Part shown: piece after piece, positions 33,870-42,225 of the stretch
Layout of the letters: each line of letters starts with the position of its first letter
Numbering within the stretch: position 1 is the first letter of the stretch
DNA from: Mycolicibacterium brisbanense
GTDB taxonomy: Bacteria > Actinomycetota > Actinomycetes > Mycobacteriales > Mycobacteriaceae
DNA length: 64,000 nucleotides
Direction: 5' to 3'
NCBI RefSeq assembly: GCF_001570425.1
Contig: NZ_BCSX01000051.1
Coordinates: forward strand, 62,001 to 126,000
Program-made: the position numbers and the translations under genes
The notes under the pieces: generated by a model
Seen by the model: the letters and a program-made list of their open reading frames with translations, nothing else
Told to the model about the DNA's origin: nothing
Databases searched by the model: none

Positions 33870-34179
33870 AGCGCCGGATGTGGGTCCGCTCCAACAACGT
33901 CACCCTCTGCCAACTGAAGATCGAGTAACGCAGCTTGTCCACGGGGTGGCCCCACAGATTGCGCTCGCGCAGGGCCGGCCCGGGGGAGCCGCTACCGGCA
34001 GCACCCAGGACAGCCATCAGCGCGGCCATGTCCTCGTCGGTCGGGTTGCCGCTGAGCACCTTGATGTGGGCCTCGTGGTCGACCTTGGCTTCGTCCGTCT
34101 CGGTGACGGTTTCGTTCGCGCTCACAGCGGCTGAATCGTTCGCCCCGCTCACAGCGGCTGAATCGTTCGCCCCGCTCAC
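33868..34179 (-). CDS. accE5: acyl-CoA carboxylase epsilon subunit AccE5
   Basis: 103 residues, GTG at 34179 overlapping the accD5 stop (GTGA). The C-terminal half (IKVLSGNPTDEDMAALMAVL, LWGHPVDKLRYSIFSWQRVT) is the epsilon-subunit motif that binds AccD5 and stimulates the AccA3-AccD5 carboxylase. The N-terminus is disordered and begins with a nine-residue unit SGANDSAAV present twice, encoded by a 27-bp tandem duplication. GTG codons at 34152 and 34125 are alternative starts that would remove one or both copies. Confidence 0.9.
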   Translation of the reverse strand: MSGANDSAAVSGANDSAAVSANETVTETDEAKVDHEAHIKVLSGNPTDEDMAALMAVLGAAGSGSPGPALRERNLWGHPVDKLRYSIFSWQRVTLLERTHIRR

Positions 34180-34180
34180 A
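34121..34180. repeat. 27-bp tandem duplication at the start of accE5
   Basis: Two identical 27-bp units (34121-34147 and 34148-34174) plus a 6-bp partial copy. Each unit encodes SGANDSAAV in frame and carries its own potential GTG start, so the duplication keeps the reading frame and repeats the translation start region beside the accD5 stop. Confidence 0.9.
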
Positions 34181-35813
34181 GTGGAATGTTCCCATGCTTC
34201 TTCGGCGGCGTCTGCACGATCTTGCGCTCCAGCAGTCTCAGGGCGGTACCGATGTAGCCGCGGGTGTGCGACGGCGGGATCACCGCGTCGACGTAACCCC
34301 GCTCGGCGGCGATGTAGGGGTTGACCAAGGTGTCCTCGTAGGTCTGCTGCAGCTCGAGGCGCAGGGCGTCGACGTCCTGCCCCTCAGCGGCCGCCTTCTT
34401 GAGGTCGGAGCGGTAGACGAAGCCGACCGCGCCGGACGCGCCCATGACGGCGATCTGCGCCGTCGGCCACGCCACGTTCACGTCGCAGCCCATGTCCTTG
34501 GACCCCATCACGCAGTACGCGCCGCCGTACGCCTTGCGGGTGATGACGGTGATCTTGGCGACGGTCGCCTCGCCGTAGGCGTAGAGCAGCTTGGCGCCGC
34601 GGCGGATGATGCCGTTGTACTCCTGGTCGGTTCCGGGCAGGAAGCCGGGAACGTCGACCAGCATGACGATCGGGATGTTGAAGCAGTCGCAGGTACGCAC
34701 GAACCGTGCCGCCTTCTCGGAGGCGTTGATGTCCAGGCAGCCGGCGAACTGGGTGGGCTGGTTGGCGACGATGCCGACCGGGCGGCCCTCGATCCGGCCG
34801 AACCCGATGATGATGTTCTGCGCGTAGCCGGCCTGCACCTCGAGGAACTCGTCGTCGTCGAGGATGCGCGAGATGACCTCGTGCATGTCGTACGGCTGGT
34901 TCGGCGAATCCGGGATCAGGGTGTCGAGCTCGAGGTCCTCTTCGGTGAGGTTGTCCTCGATGGCGCCCTCCGGTGCAGGAGCCGGGTAGTGCGGCGGCTC
35001 GGCGTAGTTGTTCGGCGGCAGGTAGCTCAGCAGGTCGCGGACGTAGTCGAAGGCGTCCTGCTCGCCGGAGGCGACGTAGTGCGCGGTACCCGACTTGGCC
35101 TCGTGGGTATGTGCGCCGCCCAGCTCCTCCATGGTGACGTCCTCGCCGGTGACGGTCTTGATGACGTCGGGGCCGGTGATGAACATCTGGCTGGTCTGAT
35201 CGACCATGACGATGAAGTCGGTCAGCGCGGGGGAGTAGACGTGGCCACCGGCAGCGGCGCCCATGATGAGCGAGATCTGCGGGATGACGCCCGAGGCCAG
35301 GATGTTGTTGCGGAAGATCTGGCTGTACAGGCCGAGGGAGACCACACCCTCTTGGATGCGGGCACCTGCGCCGTCGTTGATGCCGATCAGTGGCCGGCCG
35401 GTCTTGATGGCCAGCTCCTGCACCTTGACGATCTTCTCGCCGTAGACCTCACCGAGGCTGCCGCCGAACACCGTCGCGTCCTGGCTGAAGATGCAGACGT
35501 CGCGGCCGTCGATGGTGCCGTAGCCCGTGACCACACCGTCGCCGAGCGGACGGTTCTGATCGAGCCCGAAGTTGGTGCTGCGGTGGCGGGCCAGCGCGTC
35601 CAGTTCGACGAACGAGCCCTCGTCGAGCAGCGCGTAGATGCGCTCGCGGGCCGTCAGCTTGCCCTTGGCGTGCACTTTCTCGACGGCGGCCTCGCCGACG
35701 GGATGCAGCGTCTCTTCGGTGCGCTTGCGCAGGTCGGCAAGCTTGCCTGCAGTCGTGTGGATATCCACCTTGTGCTCGGCTTGGGCTTCCGCCGGCTCGG
35801 TAACGCTCGTCAT
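34176..35813 (-). CDS. accD5: acyl-CoA (propionyl-CoA) carboxylase beta subunit AccD5
   Basis: 545 residues. Carboxyltransferase with both crotonase-like halves: KLTARERIYALLDEGSF, GTIDGRDVCIFSQDATVFGG, INDGAGARIQEGV (oxyanion), then VDVPGFLPGTDQEYNGIIRR and TRKAYGGAYCVMGSKDMGCD. It transfers carboxyl from biotin on AccA3 to propionyl-/acetyl-CoA, producing methylmalonyl-CoA for multimethyl-branched lipids. The stop overlaps accE5. The short spacer to the divergent PucR-type gene holds its promoter. Confidence 0.97.
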   Translation of the reverse strand: MTSVTEPAEAQAEHKVDIHTTAGKLADLRKRTEETLHPVGEAAVEKVHAKGKLTARERIYALLDEGSFVELDALARHRSTNFGLDQNRPLGDGVVTGYGTIDGRDVCIFSQDATVFGGSLGEVYGEKIVKVQELAIKTGRPLIGINDGAGARIQEGVVSLGLYSQIFRNNILASGVIPQISLIMGAAAGGHVYSPALTDFIVMVDQTSQMFITGPDVIKTVTGEDVTMEELGGAHTHEAKSGTAHYVASGEQDAFDYVRDLLSYLPPNNYAEPPHYPAPAPEGAIEDNLTEEDLELDTLIPDSPNQPYDMHEVISRILDDDEFLEVQAGYAQNIIIGFGRIEGRPVGIVANQPTQFAGCLDINASEKAARFVRTCDCFNIPIVMLVDVPGFLPGTDQEYNGIIRRGAKLLYAYGEATVAKITVITRKAYGGAYCVMGSKDMGCDVNVAWPTAQIAVMGASGAVGFVYRSDLKKAAAEGQDVDALRLELQQTYEDTLVNPYIAAERGYVDAVIPPSHTRGYIGTALRLLERKIVQTPPKKHGNIPL

Positions 35814-35939
35814 GGGTCACGATGCTATCGGTAACCCTAAGATACGTCTAAGAGAGGTGGGCGTGGCGCGCGTCACTCTGCCCGGCTCGGTGTGCTGCAT
35901 GTGGACTGCCCCCAGTGCGCTGGGCATACCCTCTGGAGC

Positions 35940-37082
35940 ATGACCACGGGGCCGGTTCTCCTGTCGGAACTGGGCACCGATCCCGCATCGGTGCTGCGTC
36001 TCGTCGCGCAGTTCGATGCGCTCGAGGAACAAGAGGCCGACGCCGACGCCGCGGTGCGGTTTGCCGCGCTGGCCGCGCAGTGCCCGGTGAGTGTGTGCTG
36101 GCCGGGCGGAGCCGTCGTCCGTTATGACGCGTCCGGGCGGCCGGATCCCGTCGGCGGCGACCCGGTGCCCGCGTCGGACGGACCCGAACCGGTGGCCTGG
36201 CTGGAACGTGACGGTTCCGGACACCCCCTCGACGACGTACTGCTGGACCGGCTGCGCCGAGTGGTGCGACGGGTCGCCGCGAGAACTGGCGTGAGCGGGA
36301 CTCCGCATCTGGGTGACCCGGCCTTGCTCGAGGTCGTGCTGTCGGGCAAGGAACACCGCGAAGACCGCGCTCGGGCCATCCGGCTGCTGGGCCTGGACGA
36401 GACCAGGCCGACGTGCGTGCTGGCGGCCTCTGGCCATTCGCCGGCCGCGACGGTGCGCCTCATCACCGGTGAGTTGCCCGTGACGACAGTGCGCTCGGCG
36501 GTGATCGGGAATGCGACGGCGATCCTCTGTCAGGGGACCTTCGACATGCGAGAGCTTTCCGACCGTCTCGAGCGCGTCGTCGTCGAGCACTTCCCGGCCA
36601 CGGTGAACACGCACACCGCAGCGGGACCGTGGGTGGGAATCGGTTCTGTGGGAACCGCTTTCAGCGCTTCGACCTCGTGGCACGAAGCCGTGCGTGCATT
36701 GCGATTCGCGTCGTCGACCGGATTCGGCAGGCGCGTGGTCGCCTACGAACGCCTCAGCTCGCTGGAGTTGCTGGCAGACCTTCCGATCGATCGGGTGCGG
36801 CGCAATCGGGATGTGGCCCGTATCAACGAGATTGCGGCAACGCCCGCGGGCGAACTGGACGTGGAGACCACCGAGGCGTTCTTCGTCTACGGGTCGCTGC
36901 GACGGACCGCCGCCGAACTGCACGTGCACCACAGCACGGTCGCGGCCCGGTTGGCGAGGATCCAGGCCCGGATGGGATGGGACTTCGAAGATCCCGTGGA
37001 CCGCTTCCTGGGCACGCTGGTGCTCATGGTTCGGCGGATCGCGCTGTCATCGGCGGAGCTGGCTGACGCCGATCTGCTCTGA
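35940..37082 (+). CDS. PucR/CdaR-type helix-turn-helix transcriptional regulator
   Basis: 380 residues from ATG 35940 (GGAG directly before). The C-terminal 60 residues are the PucR/CdaR DNA-binding domain: ETTEAFFVYGSLRRTAAELH, VHHSTVAARLARIQARMGWD, a helix-turn-helix with the RTAxxLxVHxxTVxxRLxRI signature. The middle is a GGDEF-like/ligand-sensing region (ALRFASSTGFGRRVVAYERL). It lies at the head of the steroid-type operon, 219 bases upstream, and probably controls it (inference from position). It is divergent from accD5. Confidence 0.85.
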   Translation: MTTGPVLLSELGTDPASVLRLVAQFDALEEQEADADAAVRFAALAAQCPVSVCWPGGAVVRYDASGRPDPVGGDPVPASDGPEPVAWLERDGSGHPLDDVLLDRLRRVVRRVAARTGVSGTPHLGDPALLEVVLSGKEHREDRARAIRLLGLDETRPTCVLAASGHSPAATVRLITGELPVTTVRSAVIGNATAILCQGTFDMRELSDRLERVVVEHFPATVNTHTAAGPWVGIGSVGTAFSASTSWHEAVRALRFASSTGFGRRVVAYERLSSLELLADLPIDRVRRNRDVARINEIAATPAGELDVETTEAFFVYGSLRRTAAELHVHHSTVAARLARIQARMGWDFEDPVDRFLGTLVLMVRRIALSSAELADADLL

Positions 37083-37118
37083 GACGCGATTGTCGGGCGG
37101 ATTGGCGGCCGCATCGAA

Positions 37119-37166
37119 ACTGAAGCCAGGGACAAACGTGGGCGCACTTTTGTCCCTCAATTCAGT
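37119..37166. terminator. interrupted palindrome after the PucR gene, likely terminator
   Basis: Inner arms AGGGACAAA (37128-37136) and TTTGTCCCT (37149-37157), outer arms ACTGAA (37119-37124) and TTCAGT (37161-37166), 12-nt loop. It starts 36 bases after the PucR stop. It could instead be a regulator site for the next operon. Confidence 0.5.
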
Positions 37167-37191
37167 CTCGGCGAGATCGAGGCTGCGGCCA

Positions 37192-37207
37192 CCCGACGCG
37201 CGTCGGG
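37192..37207. promoter_or_regulatory. candidate operator: perfect 16-bp palindrome upstream of the steroid-type operon
   Basis: CCCGACGCGCGTCGGG reads the same on both strands and lies 95 bases before the SnoaL-like start, in the expected promoter zone. The binder is unknown; the adjacent PucR-type protein is the obvious candidate. Confidence 0.45.
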
Positions 37208-37301
37208 GGATCCGCCCTGATACACCGACGTATGGCTGGTGACGGGCATCACCTTATTGGCCAAGATTGCGATGCAGCCCGCAAAAGACAAGGAGGCCGG
37301 C

Positions 37302-37865
37302 ATGGCCATCATCGACCCGACCAAGACCTGGATCCCCGTGGAAGAGCGTCTCGCCGCCACCACGAACCAGCGGCATCGTCAGGTGCTGAGCATCGTTGTC
37401 GAACACATGAAGGCCGAGGCCGAGCCCGACATGGAGCGGCTCATGGCCACCTTGGCTCCGAATCCGGACTACCACTTCTGGTACGCCAATGCCGATATGG
37501 GACCGAAGACCACCGAGGGGGTGCGCGCCTACTACGAGGCCTTCGTGGCCAGCGGTGCCAACCACCTCGTCTTCGAGATCGATCGCCTTGCCGTCGACGA
37601 TGATCTGCTGATGACCGAAGGCTGGATGAAGATGATCTATCCCGGCGCGGCGGCCCAGGCGATCGGCGTCGAGGTCGACGATCCGGACGGCGACTATCTG
37701 CTGCTGTTCCGTCAACTCATCAACTGGCCGATCGACGCCGACGGCCTGATCGTCGGTGAGGACGCCTACCAGACCGGCCCGGTCAGCGTGACCAAGCTGA
37801 GCCAGGAAGAGCTGCCGCAGAAGTACATCGACCAGAAGCGCGCTGCCGCCGAAGCTCATGCCTGA
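37302..37865 (+). CDS. SnoaL/NTF2-like protein of the steroid-type operon
   Basis: 187 residues from ATG 37302 with a strong AAGGAGG site. Nuclear transport factor 2-like (SnoaL) fold: DMERLMATLAPNPDYHFWYA, TTEGVRAYYEAFVASGANHL, DDDLLMTEGWMKMIYPG and DYLLLFRQLINWPIDADGLI. Such domains are used as isomerases, hydratases or small-ligand-binding proteins, often in steroid pathways. It overlaps the next gene by 8 bases, so it belongs to the four-gene operon. The reaction is unknown. Confidence 0.84.
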   Translation: MAIIDPTKTWIPVEERLAATTNQRHRQVLSIVVEHMKAEAEPDMERLMATLAPNPDYHFWYANADMGPKTTEGVRAYYEAFVASGANHLVFEIDRLAVDDDLLMTEGWMKMIYPGAAAQAIGVEVDDPDGDYLLLFRQLINWPIDADGLIVGEDAYQTGPVSVTKLSQEELPQKYIDQKRAAAEAHA

Positions 37866-39519
37866 CCTAGTGCGCGACACCGTGGCGGGCATGCTGCTCG
37901 ACCGGGTCGGCGACGAGCGGCTCGGCCTGCGCACCCGCGAGCAGGACTGGACCTGGGACCAGGTCGTGGCCGAATCGGCCGCTCGGGGTGCCCTGGCCCA
38001 GTCCCTGCGCCGCGACGGGCCCTTTCACATCGGGGTGCTGCTGGAGAACGTGCCCGACTTCCTGTTCTGGCTCGGTGGCGCGGCGCTGGTCGGGGCCACC
38101 GTCGTCGGTATCAACCCGACCCGGGGAGCCGCCGAGCTGCAGGCCGAAATCCGGTTTGCCGATTGCCAATTGATCGTCACGGACGCCGCGGGCGCGCAGC
38201 GGCTGAGCGGCCTGGAGCTCGGCTTGGCCGCCGACCGGTTCCTGGTCGTCGACACCGACGGATACCGCGACGCGCTCGCCGCGCATCGCGTGGTGCCCAC
38301 CGTCGCCGCAGGCGTCGATGCCGGAACGCTGATGCTGCTGTTGTTCACTTCCGGCACCACAGGGGCGTCCAAGGCCGTCAGGTGCAGTCAGGGCCGGTTG
38401 GCGATGATCGCCCATGCCGCGGCCGAGAAGTTCGGCCATGTCCGCGACGACGTCGAATACTGCTGCATGCCACTGTTCCACGGCAACGCGATCATGGCGC
38501 TGTGGGCGCCCGCGCTGTCCGTGGGCGCCACGGTATGCCTCACCCGGGCGTTCTCGGCGTCGGGATTCCTGCCGGACGTCCGGTATTTCGGCGCGACGTT
38601 CTTCACCTATGTCGGCAAGGCTCTGGGCTACCTGATGGCGACCGAAGAACAGCCCGACGACGCGGACAACACGTTGCAGCGCGGGTTCGGCACTGAGGCA
38701 TCACCCGACGACCAAGCCGAATTCCGGCGTCGCTTCGACGCCCAACTTTTCGAGGGATATGGATCGAGCGAGGGTGGCGGTGCGGTCGCGATCGCGCCCG
38801 ACGCTCCCGCCGGAGCGCTGGGCAGGCCCGCACATCCGGGTGTCGCGATCGTCGATCCCGAAACGCTCAAGGATTGCCCACCAGCGGTTTTCGACGAACA
38901 CGGCCGCGTGCTCAATCCGGACGATGCGGTTGGCGAGATCGTCGACAAATTCGGCACCCGCACCTTCGAGGGCTACTACAAGAACGACGAAGCCAACGCC
39001 GAACGCATCCGCAACGGCTGGTACTGGACCGGCGATCTCGGGTATCTCGACGAGCGGGGGTTCATCTACTTCGCCGGCAGGCGCGGTGACTGGATCCGGG
39101 TCGACGGCGAGAACACCTCGGCGCTGACCATCGAGCGCGTGCTGCGCCGGCACCCCGACGTGGTGGCTGCCGGTGTGTACGCGGTGCCGGATCCGCGCTC
39201 GGGAGACCAGGTGATGGCGGCTGTCGAGGTGGCCGATCCGTCGACGTTCGACACCGCAGAATTCGCCGACTACCTCGCCGGGCAAGCCGACCTCGGGGCC
39301 AAGGGCGTGCCGCGGTTCCTGCGGCTGTCGAAGAACCTGCCCGTCACGGGATCCAACAAGGTGCTCAAACGCGAACTGCAACAACAGCGTTGGCGCACCG
39401 ACGAGCCGGTGTACCGGTGGGTGGGACGCGGCGCGCCGGTGTATGAAGCCATGGGCGACGATGCCAAGGATGCGCTGGACGCCGAGTTCGCGCAGTACGG
39501 GAGGCAGCGGTACCTATGA
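37858..39519 (+). CDS. FadD17-like acyl-CoA ligase (steroid-type)
   Basis: 553 residues. AMP-binding enzyme: P-loop LLFTSGTTGASKAV, YGSSEGGG, GWYWTGDLGYLD, and GRRGDWIRVDGENTSALTIE before the C-terminal lid with a catalytic Lys (SNKVLKRE). The sequence is close in pattern to M. tuberculosis FadD17 as I recall it (HVGVLLxNxPxFxxxLxxGAL), a ligase associated with cholesterol side-chain degradation. It would activate a carboxylic acid as CoA thioester using ATP. It overlaps neighbours on both sides by 8 and 4 bases. Confidence 0.88.
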   Translation: MPDLVRDTVAGMLLDRVGDERLGLRTREQDWTWDQVVAESAARGALAQSLRRDGPFHIGVLLENVPDFLFWLGGAALVGATVVGINPTRGAAELQAEIRFADCQLIVTDAAGAQRLSGLELGLAADRFLVVDTDGYRDALAAHRVVPTVAAGVDAGTLMLLLFTSGTTGASKAVRCSQGRLAMIAHAAAEKFGHVRDDVEYCCMPLFHGNAIMALWAPALSVGATVCLTRAFSASGFLPDVRYFGATFFTYVGKALGYLMATEEQPDDADNTLQRGFGTEASPDDQAEFRRRFDAQLFEGYGSSEGGGAVAIAPDAPAGALGRPAHPGVAIVDPETLKDCPPAVFDEHGRVLNPDDAVGEIVDKFGTRTFEGYYKNDEANAERIRNGWYWTGDLGYLDERGFIYFAGRRGDWIRVDGENTSALTIERVLRRHPDVVAAGVYAVPDPRSGDQVMAAVEVADPSTFDTAEFADYLAGQADLGAKGVPRFLRLSKNLPVTGSNKVLKRELQQQRWRTDEPVYRWVGRGAPVYEAMGDDAKDALDAEFAQYGRQRYL

Positions 39520-41078
39520 CGACGTGGGACGAAGAGTGCGACGTACTCGTGGCGGGGTCTGGTGGCGGTGGGGTGACCGGCGCCTACACCGCCGCCCGCG
39601 AGGGGCTCGACGTGATCCTCGTGGAGGCCACTGACAAATTCGGTGGCACCACAGCGTATTCCGGCGGCGGAGGAGTCTGGTTTCCCTGCAACCCGGTGCT
39701 GCTGCGGGAAGGTACCGACGACACCATCGAGGACGCGCTGGAGTACTACCATGCCGTCGTCGGTGATCGCACCCCACGAGAATTGCAGGATGCCTACGTG
39801 CGCGGCGGCGCTGGTCTCATCGAATATCTCGAGGCCGACGACAACCTGAAATTCGCGGCGTTGCCATGGCCGGACTACTTCGGGAAGGCGCCCAAGGCAC
39901 GCGCCGACGGGCAGCGGCACATCGCGGCACGCCCGCTCAAGGTGGCCAAGGCCCCGCATCTGCGCGAGCTGGTCCGTGGCCCGCTCGATGCCGACCGCCT
40001 CGGCGCCGAGCAGCCCGCCGACTACTTCATCGGCGGACGCGCTTTGATCGCCCGGTTCCTGAAAGCCATCGAGCAGTGCCCGAACGCGTCGCTGCGGCTC
40101 AACACCGCCCTGATCGAACTGGTCAGGTCCGACGGCCGGGTGACCGGCGCCGTCGTCGAATCCGGCGGACTGCGCCGGACTGTCCGGGCCCGTCGCGGTG
40201 TGCTGCTCGCCGCGGGCGGATTCGAGGGCAACGACGATCTGCGGGCCCGTTACGGCGTGCCCGGTACCGCGCGGGACACCATGGGGGCGTGGGGAAATGT
40301 CGGTCAGGCCCACGAAGCGGGCATGGCCGTGGGTGCCGACGTCGACCTGATGGACCAGGCCTGGTGGTCACCCGGACTGACCCACCCCGACGGCCGGTCG
40401 GTGTTCGCGCTGTGGTTCACCGGCGGCATATTCGTCGATCAGAACGGGCATCGCTTCGTCAACGAGTCCGCGGCCTACGACCGGATCGGCCGTGCCGTGC
40501 TACAGCGGCTCGCTGACGGCACGATGAAGCTGCCGTTCTGGATGGTCTACGACGACAAAGAAGGGCTCGTGCCGCCCATCAAAGCCACCAATGTCTCGAT
40601 GGTGCAACAGGATCGCTACGTCGAGGCCGGGTTGTGGCACACCGCGGACACGCTCGCCGAGCTCGCCGGCAAGATCGGTGTCCCGTCCGAGACGCTCACC
40701 GCCACCGTCGACCGATTCAACGAGTTTGTCGCCACCGGCGTCGACGAAGACTTCGGCCGCGGTGACGAACCGTACGACCGCGCGTTCTCCGGAGGTGCTT
40801 CGCCTTTGGTGGCCATCGACCGCGCACCGTTTCACGCCGCCGCTTTCGGACTGTCCGATCTGGGCACCAAGGGCGGGTTGCGCACCGACACCGCAGCGCG
40901 GGTGCTCGACACCACGGGCACCGTCATCGACGGTCTGTACGCCGCGGGCAACACCATGGCCGCTCCCAGCGGCACCACCTACCCGGGTGGGGGAAATCCG
41001 ATCGGCACCAGCATGCTGTTCAGCCACCTCGCGGTCAAAGACATGCTAGGCAGGACTGTGGGAGGTCCCGATGAGTGA
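39516..41078 (+). CDS. KstD-like FAD-binding dehydrogenase
   Basis: 520 residues, ATG overlapping the preceding stop. N-terminal Rossmann FAD motif DVLVAGSGGGGVTGAYTAA, then FGGTTAYSGGGGVWFPCNP; C-terminal AAGNTMAAPSGTTYPGGGNP that closes the FAD site. This is the architecture of 3-ketosteroid delta-1-dehydrogenase (KstD), which introduces the C1-C2 double bond in ring A. Together with the adjacent KshA-like gene it would open the B ring by 9,10-seco cleavage, if the substrate is a 3-ketosteroid. Paralogues with other steroid-like substrates are common. Confidence 0.88.
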   Translation: MTTWDEECDVLVAGSGGGGVTGAYTAAREGLDVILVEATDKFGGTTAYSGGGGVWFPCNPVLLREGTDDTIEDALEYYHAVVGDRTPRELQDAYVRGGAGLIEYLEADDNLKFAALPWPDYFGKAPKARADGQRHIAARPLKVAKAPHLRELVRGPLDADRLGAEQPADYFIGGRALIARFLKAIEQCPNASLRLNTALIELVRSDGRVTGAVVESGGLRRTVRARRGVLLAAGGFEGNDDLRARYGVPGTARDTMGAWGNVGQAHEAGMAVGADVDLMDQAWWSPGLTHPDGRSVFALWFTGGIFVDQNGHRFVNESAAYDRIGRAVLQRLADGTMKLPFWMVYDDKEGLVPPIKATNVSMVQQDRYVEAGLWHTADTLAELAGKIGVPSETLTATVDRFNEFVATGVDEDFGRGDEPYDRAFSGGASPLVAIDRAPFHAAAFGLSDLGTKGGLRTDTAARVLDTTGTVIDGLYAAGNTMAAPSGTTYPGGGNPIGTSMLFSHLAVKDMLGRTVGGPDE

Positions 41079-42198
41079 TATCCGTGAAATCGATGCGGGC
41101 ACACCGATGACCCGGTTCGCCCGGGGTTGGCACTGCCTGGGCCTGGCCGAGGGCTTCCGCGACGGGCAGCCGCACGGCATCGAGGCATTCGGAACCAAGC
41201 TCGTGGTGTATGCCGACTCGACGGGTGCGCTGCACGTTCTCGATTCCTACTGTCGGCACATGGGCGGTGACCTGTCGATGGGAACCGTCAAGGACGACAA
41301 TCTGGCCTGCCCGTTCCATGACTGGCGGTGGGGGAGCGACGGCAAGTGCAAGCTGGTGCCGTACGCGAAACGCACTCCGCGGCTGGCCCGGACCCGCACG
41401 TGGCCCACGTCCGAGGTCAACGGGCAGCTGCTGGTGTGGCACGACCCCGAGGGGTCGGCCCCGCCACCGGAGCTGCTTCCGCCGACCATCGAGGGCTATC
41501 ACGACGGCATCTGGTCGCCATGGCAATGGAATTCGATCCTGATCGAGGGGTCGAACTGTCGCGAGATAGTGGACAACAACGTCGACATGGCGCATTTTTT
41601 CTATATCCACCATGCGTACCCGACGTTCTTCAAGAACGTCATCGAAGGCCATACCGCCAGCCAGTTCATGGAGTCGAAGCCGCGACCGGACTACGCCACC
41701 CGCGAACTCTGGGATGGCACGTACTTGCGTTCAGAGGCAACGTATTTCGGACCTGCTTACATGATCAACTGGCTGCACAACGATCTCGCGCCGCAGTTCA
41801 CCGTCGAGATCGCGCTCATCAATTGCCACTACCCGGTCACCCACGACTCGTTCGTGTTGCAGTGGGGCGTCGCGGTCCAGCGGAATGCCGCACTGCCACC
41901 GGAGAAGGCCCACAAGCTCGCGGCGACCATGAGCCGCACCTTCGGCGACGGCTTCATGGAGGACGTCGAGATCTGGAAGAACAAGACGCGCATCGAGAAT
42001 CCGCTGCTCACCGAGGAGGACGGCCCGGTCTATCAGCATCGCCGTTGGTACGAGCAGTTTTACGTCGATCTCGCCGACGTCCAGCCGGACATGACGGCAC
42101 GCTTCGAGCAGGAGGTCGACACCACGCACGCCAACGACCTCTGGCAGCAGGAAGTCGCCGAGAACATGGCGGCGAAGGCGAGCACTACTGCCGGTTGA
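41071..42198 (+). CDS. KshA-like Rieske monooxygenase (3-ketosteroid 9-alpha-hydroxylase oxygenase)
   Basis: 375 residues, overlapping the KstD-like stop by 8 bases. N-terminal Rieske domain (ARGWHCLGL, ligand boxes CRHMGG and CPFHDWRW), mononuclear iron site in EIVDNNVDMAHFFYIHH (Asp-His-His). The PYAKRTP and EGSNCREIVDN segments are shared with KshA of mycobacteria and rhodococci. It would hydroxylate C9 of a 3-ketosteroid with electrons from a KshB-type reductase, which is not encoded here. It is the last gene of the operon; birA starts 28 bases later. Confidence 0.9.
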   Translation: MSDIREIDAGTPMTRFARGWHCLGLAEGFRDGQPHGIEAFGTKLVVYADSTGALHVLDSYCRHMGGDLSMGTVKDDNLACPFHDWRWGSDGKCKLVPYAKRTPRLARTRTWPTSEVNGQLLVWHDPEGSAPPPELLPPTIEGYHDGIWSPWQWNSILIEGSNCREIVDNNVDMAHFFYIHHAYPTFFKNVIEGHTASQFMESKPRPDYATRELWDGTYLRSEATYFGPAYMINWLHNDLAPQFTVEIALINCHYPVTHDSFVLQWGVAVQRNAALPPEKAHKLAATMSRTFGDGFMEDVEIWKNKTRIENPLLTEEDGPVYQHRRWYEQFYVDLADVQPDMTARFEQEVDTTHANDLWQQEVAENMAAKASTTAG

Positions 42199-42225
42199 TG
42201 CCGGGTTGGCCGTAAGCTGGCCGCG

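Noticed and set aside
34194..35834. 546-codon plus-strand frame across accD5
   Set aside because: Antisense shadow of the same kind; accD5 on the minus strand is certain.
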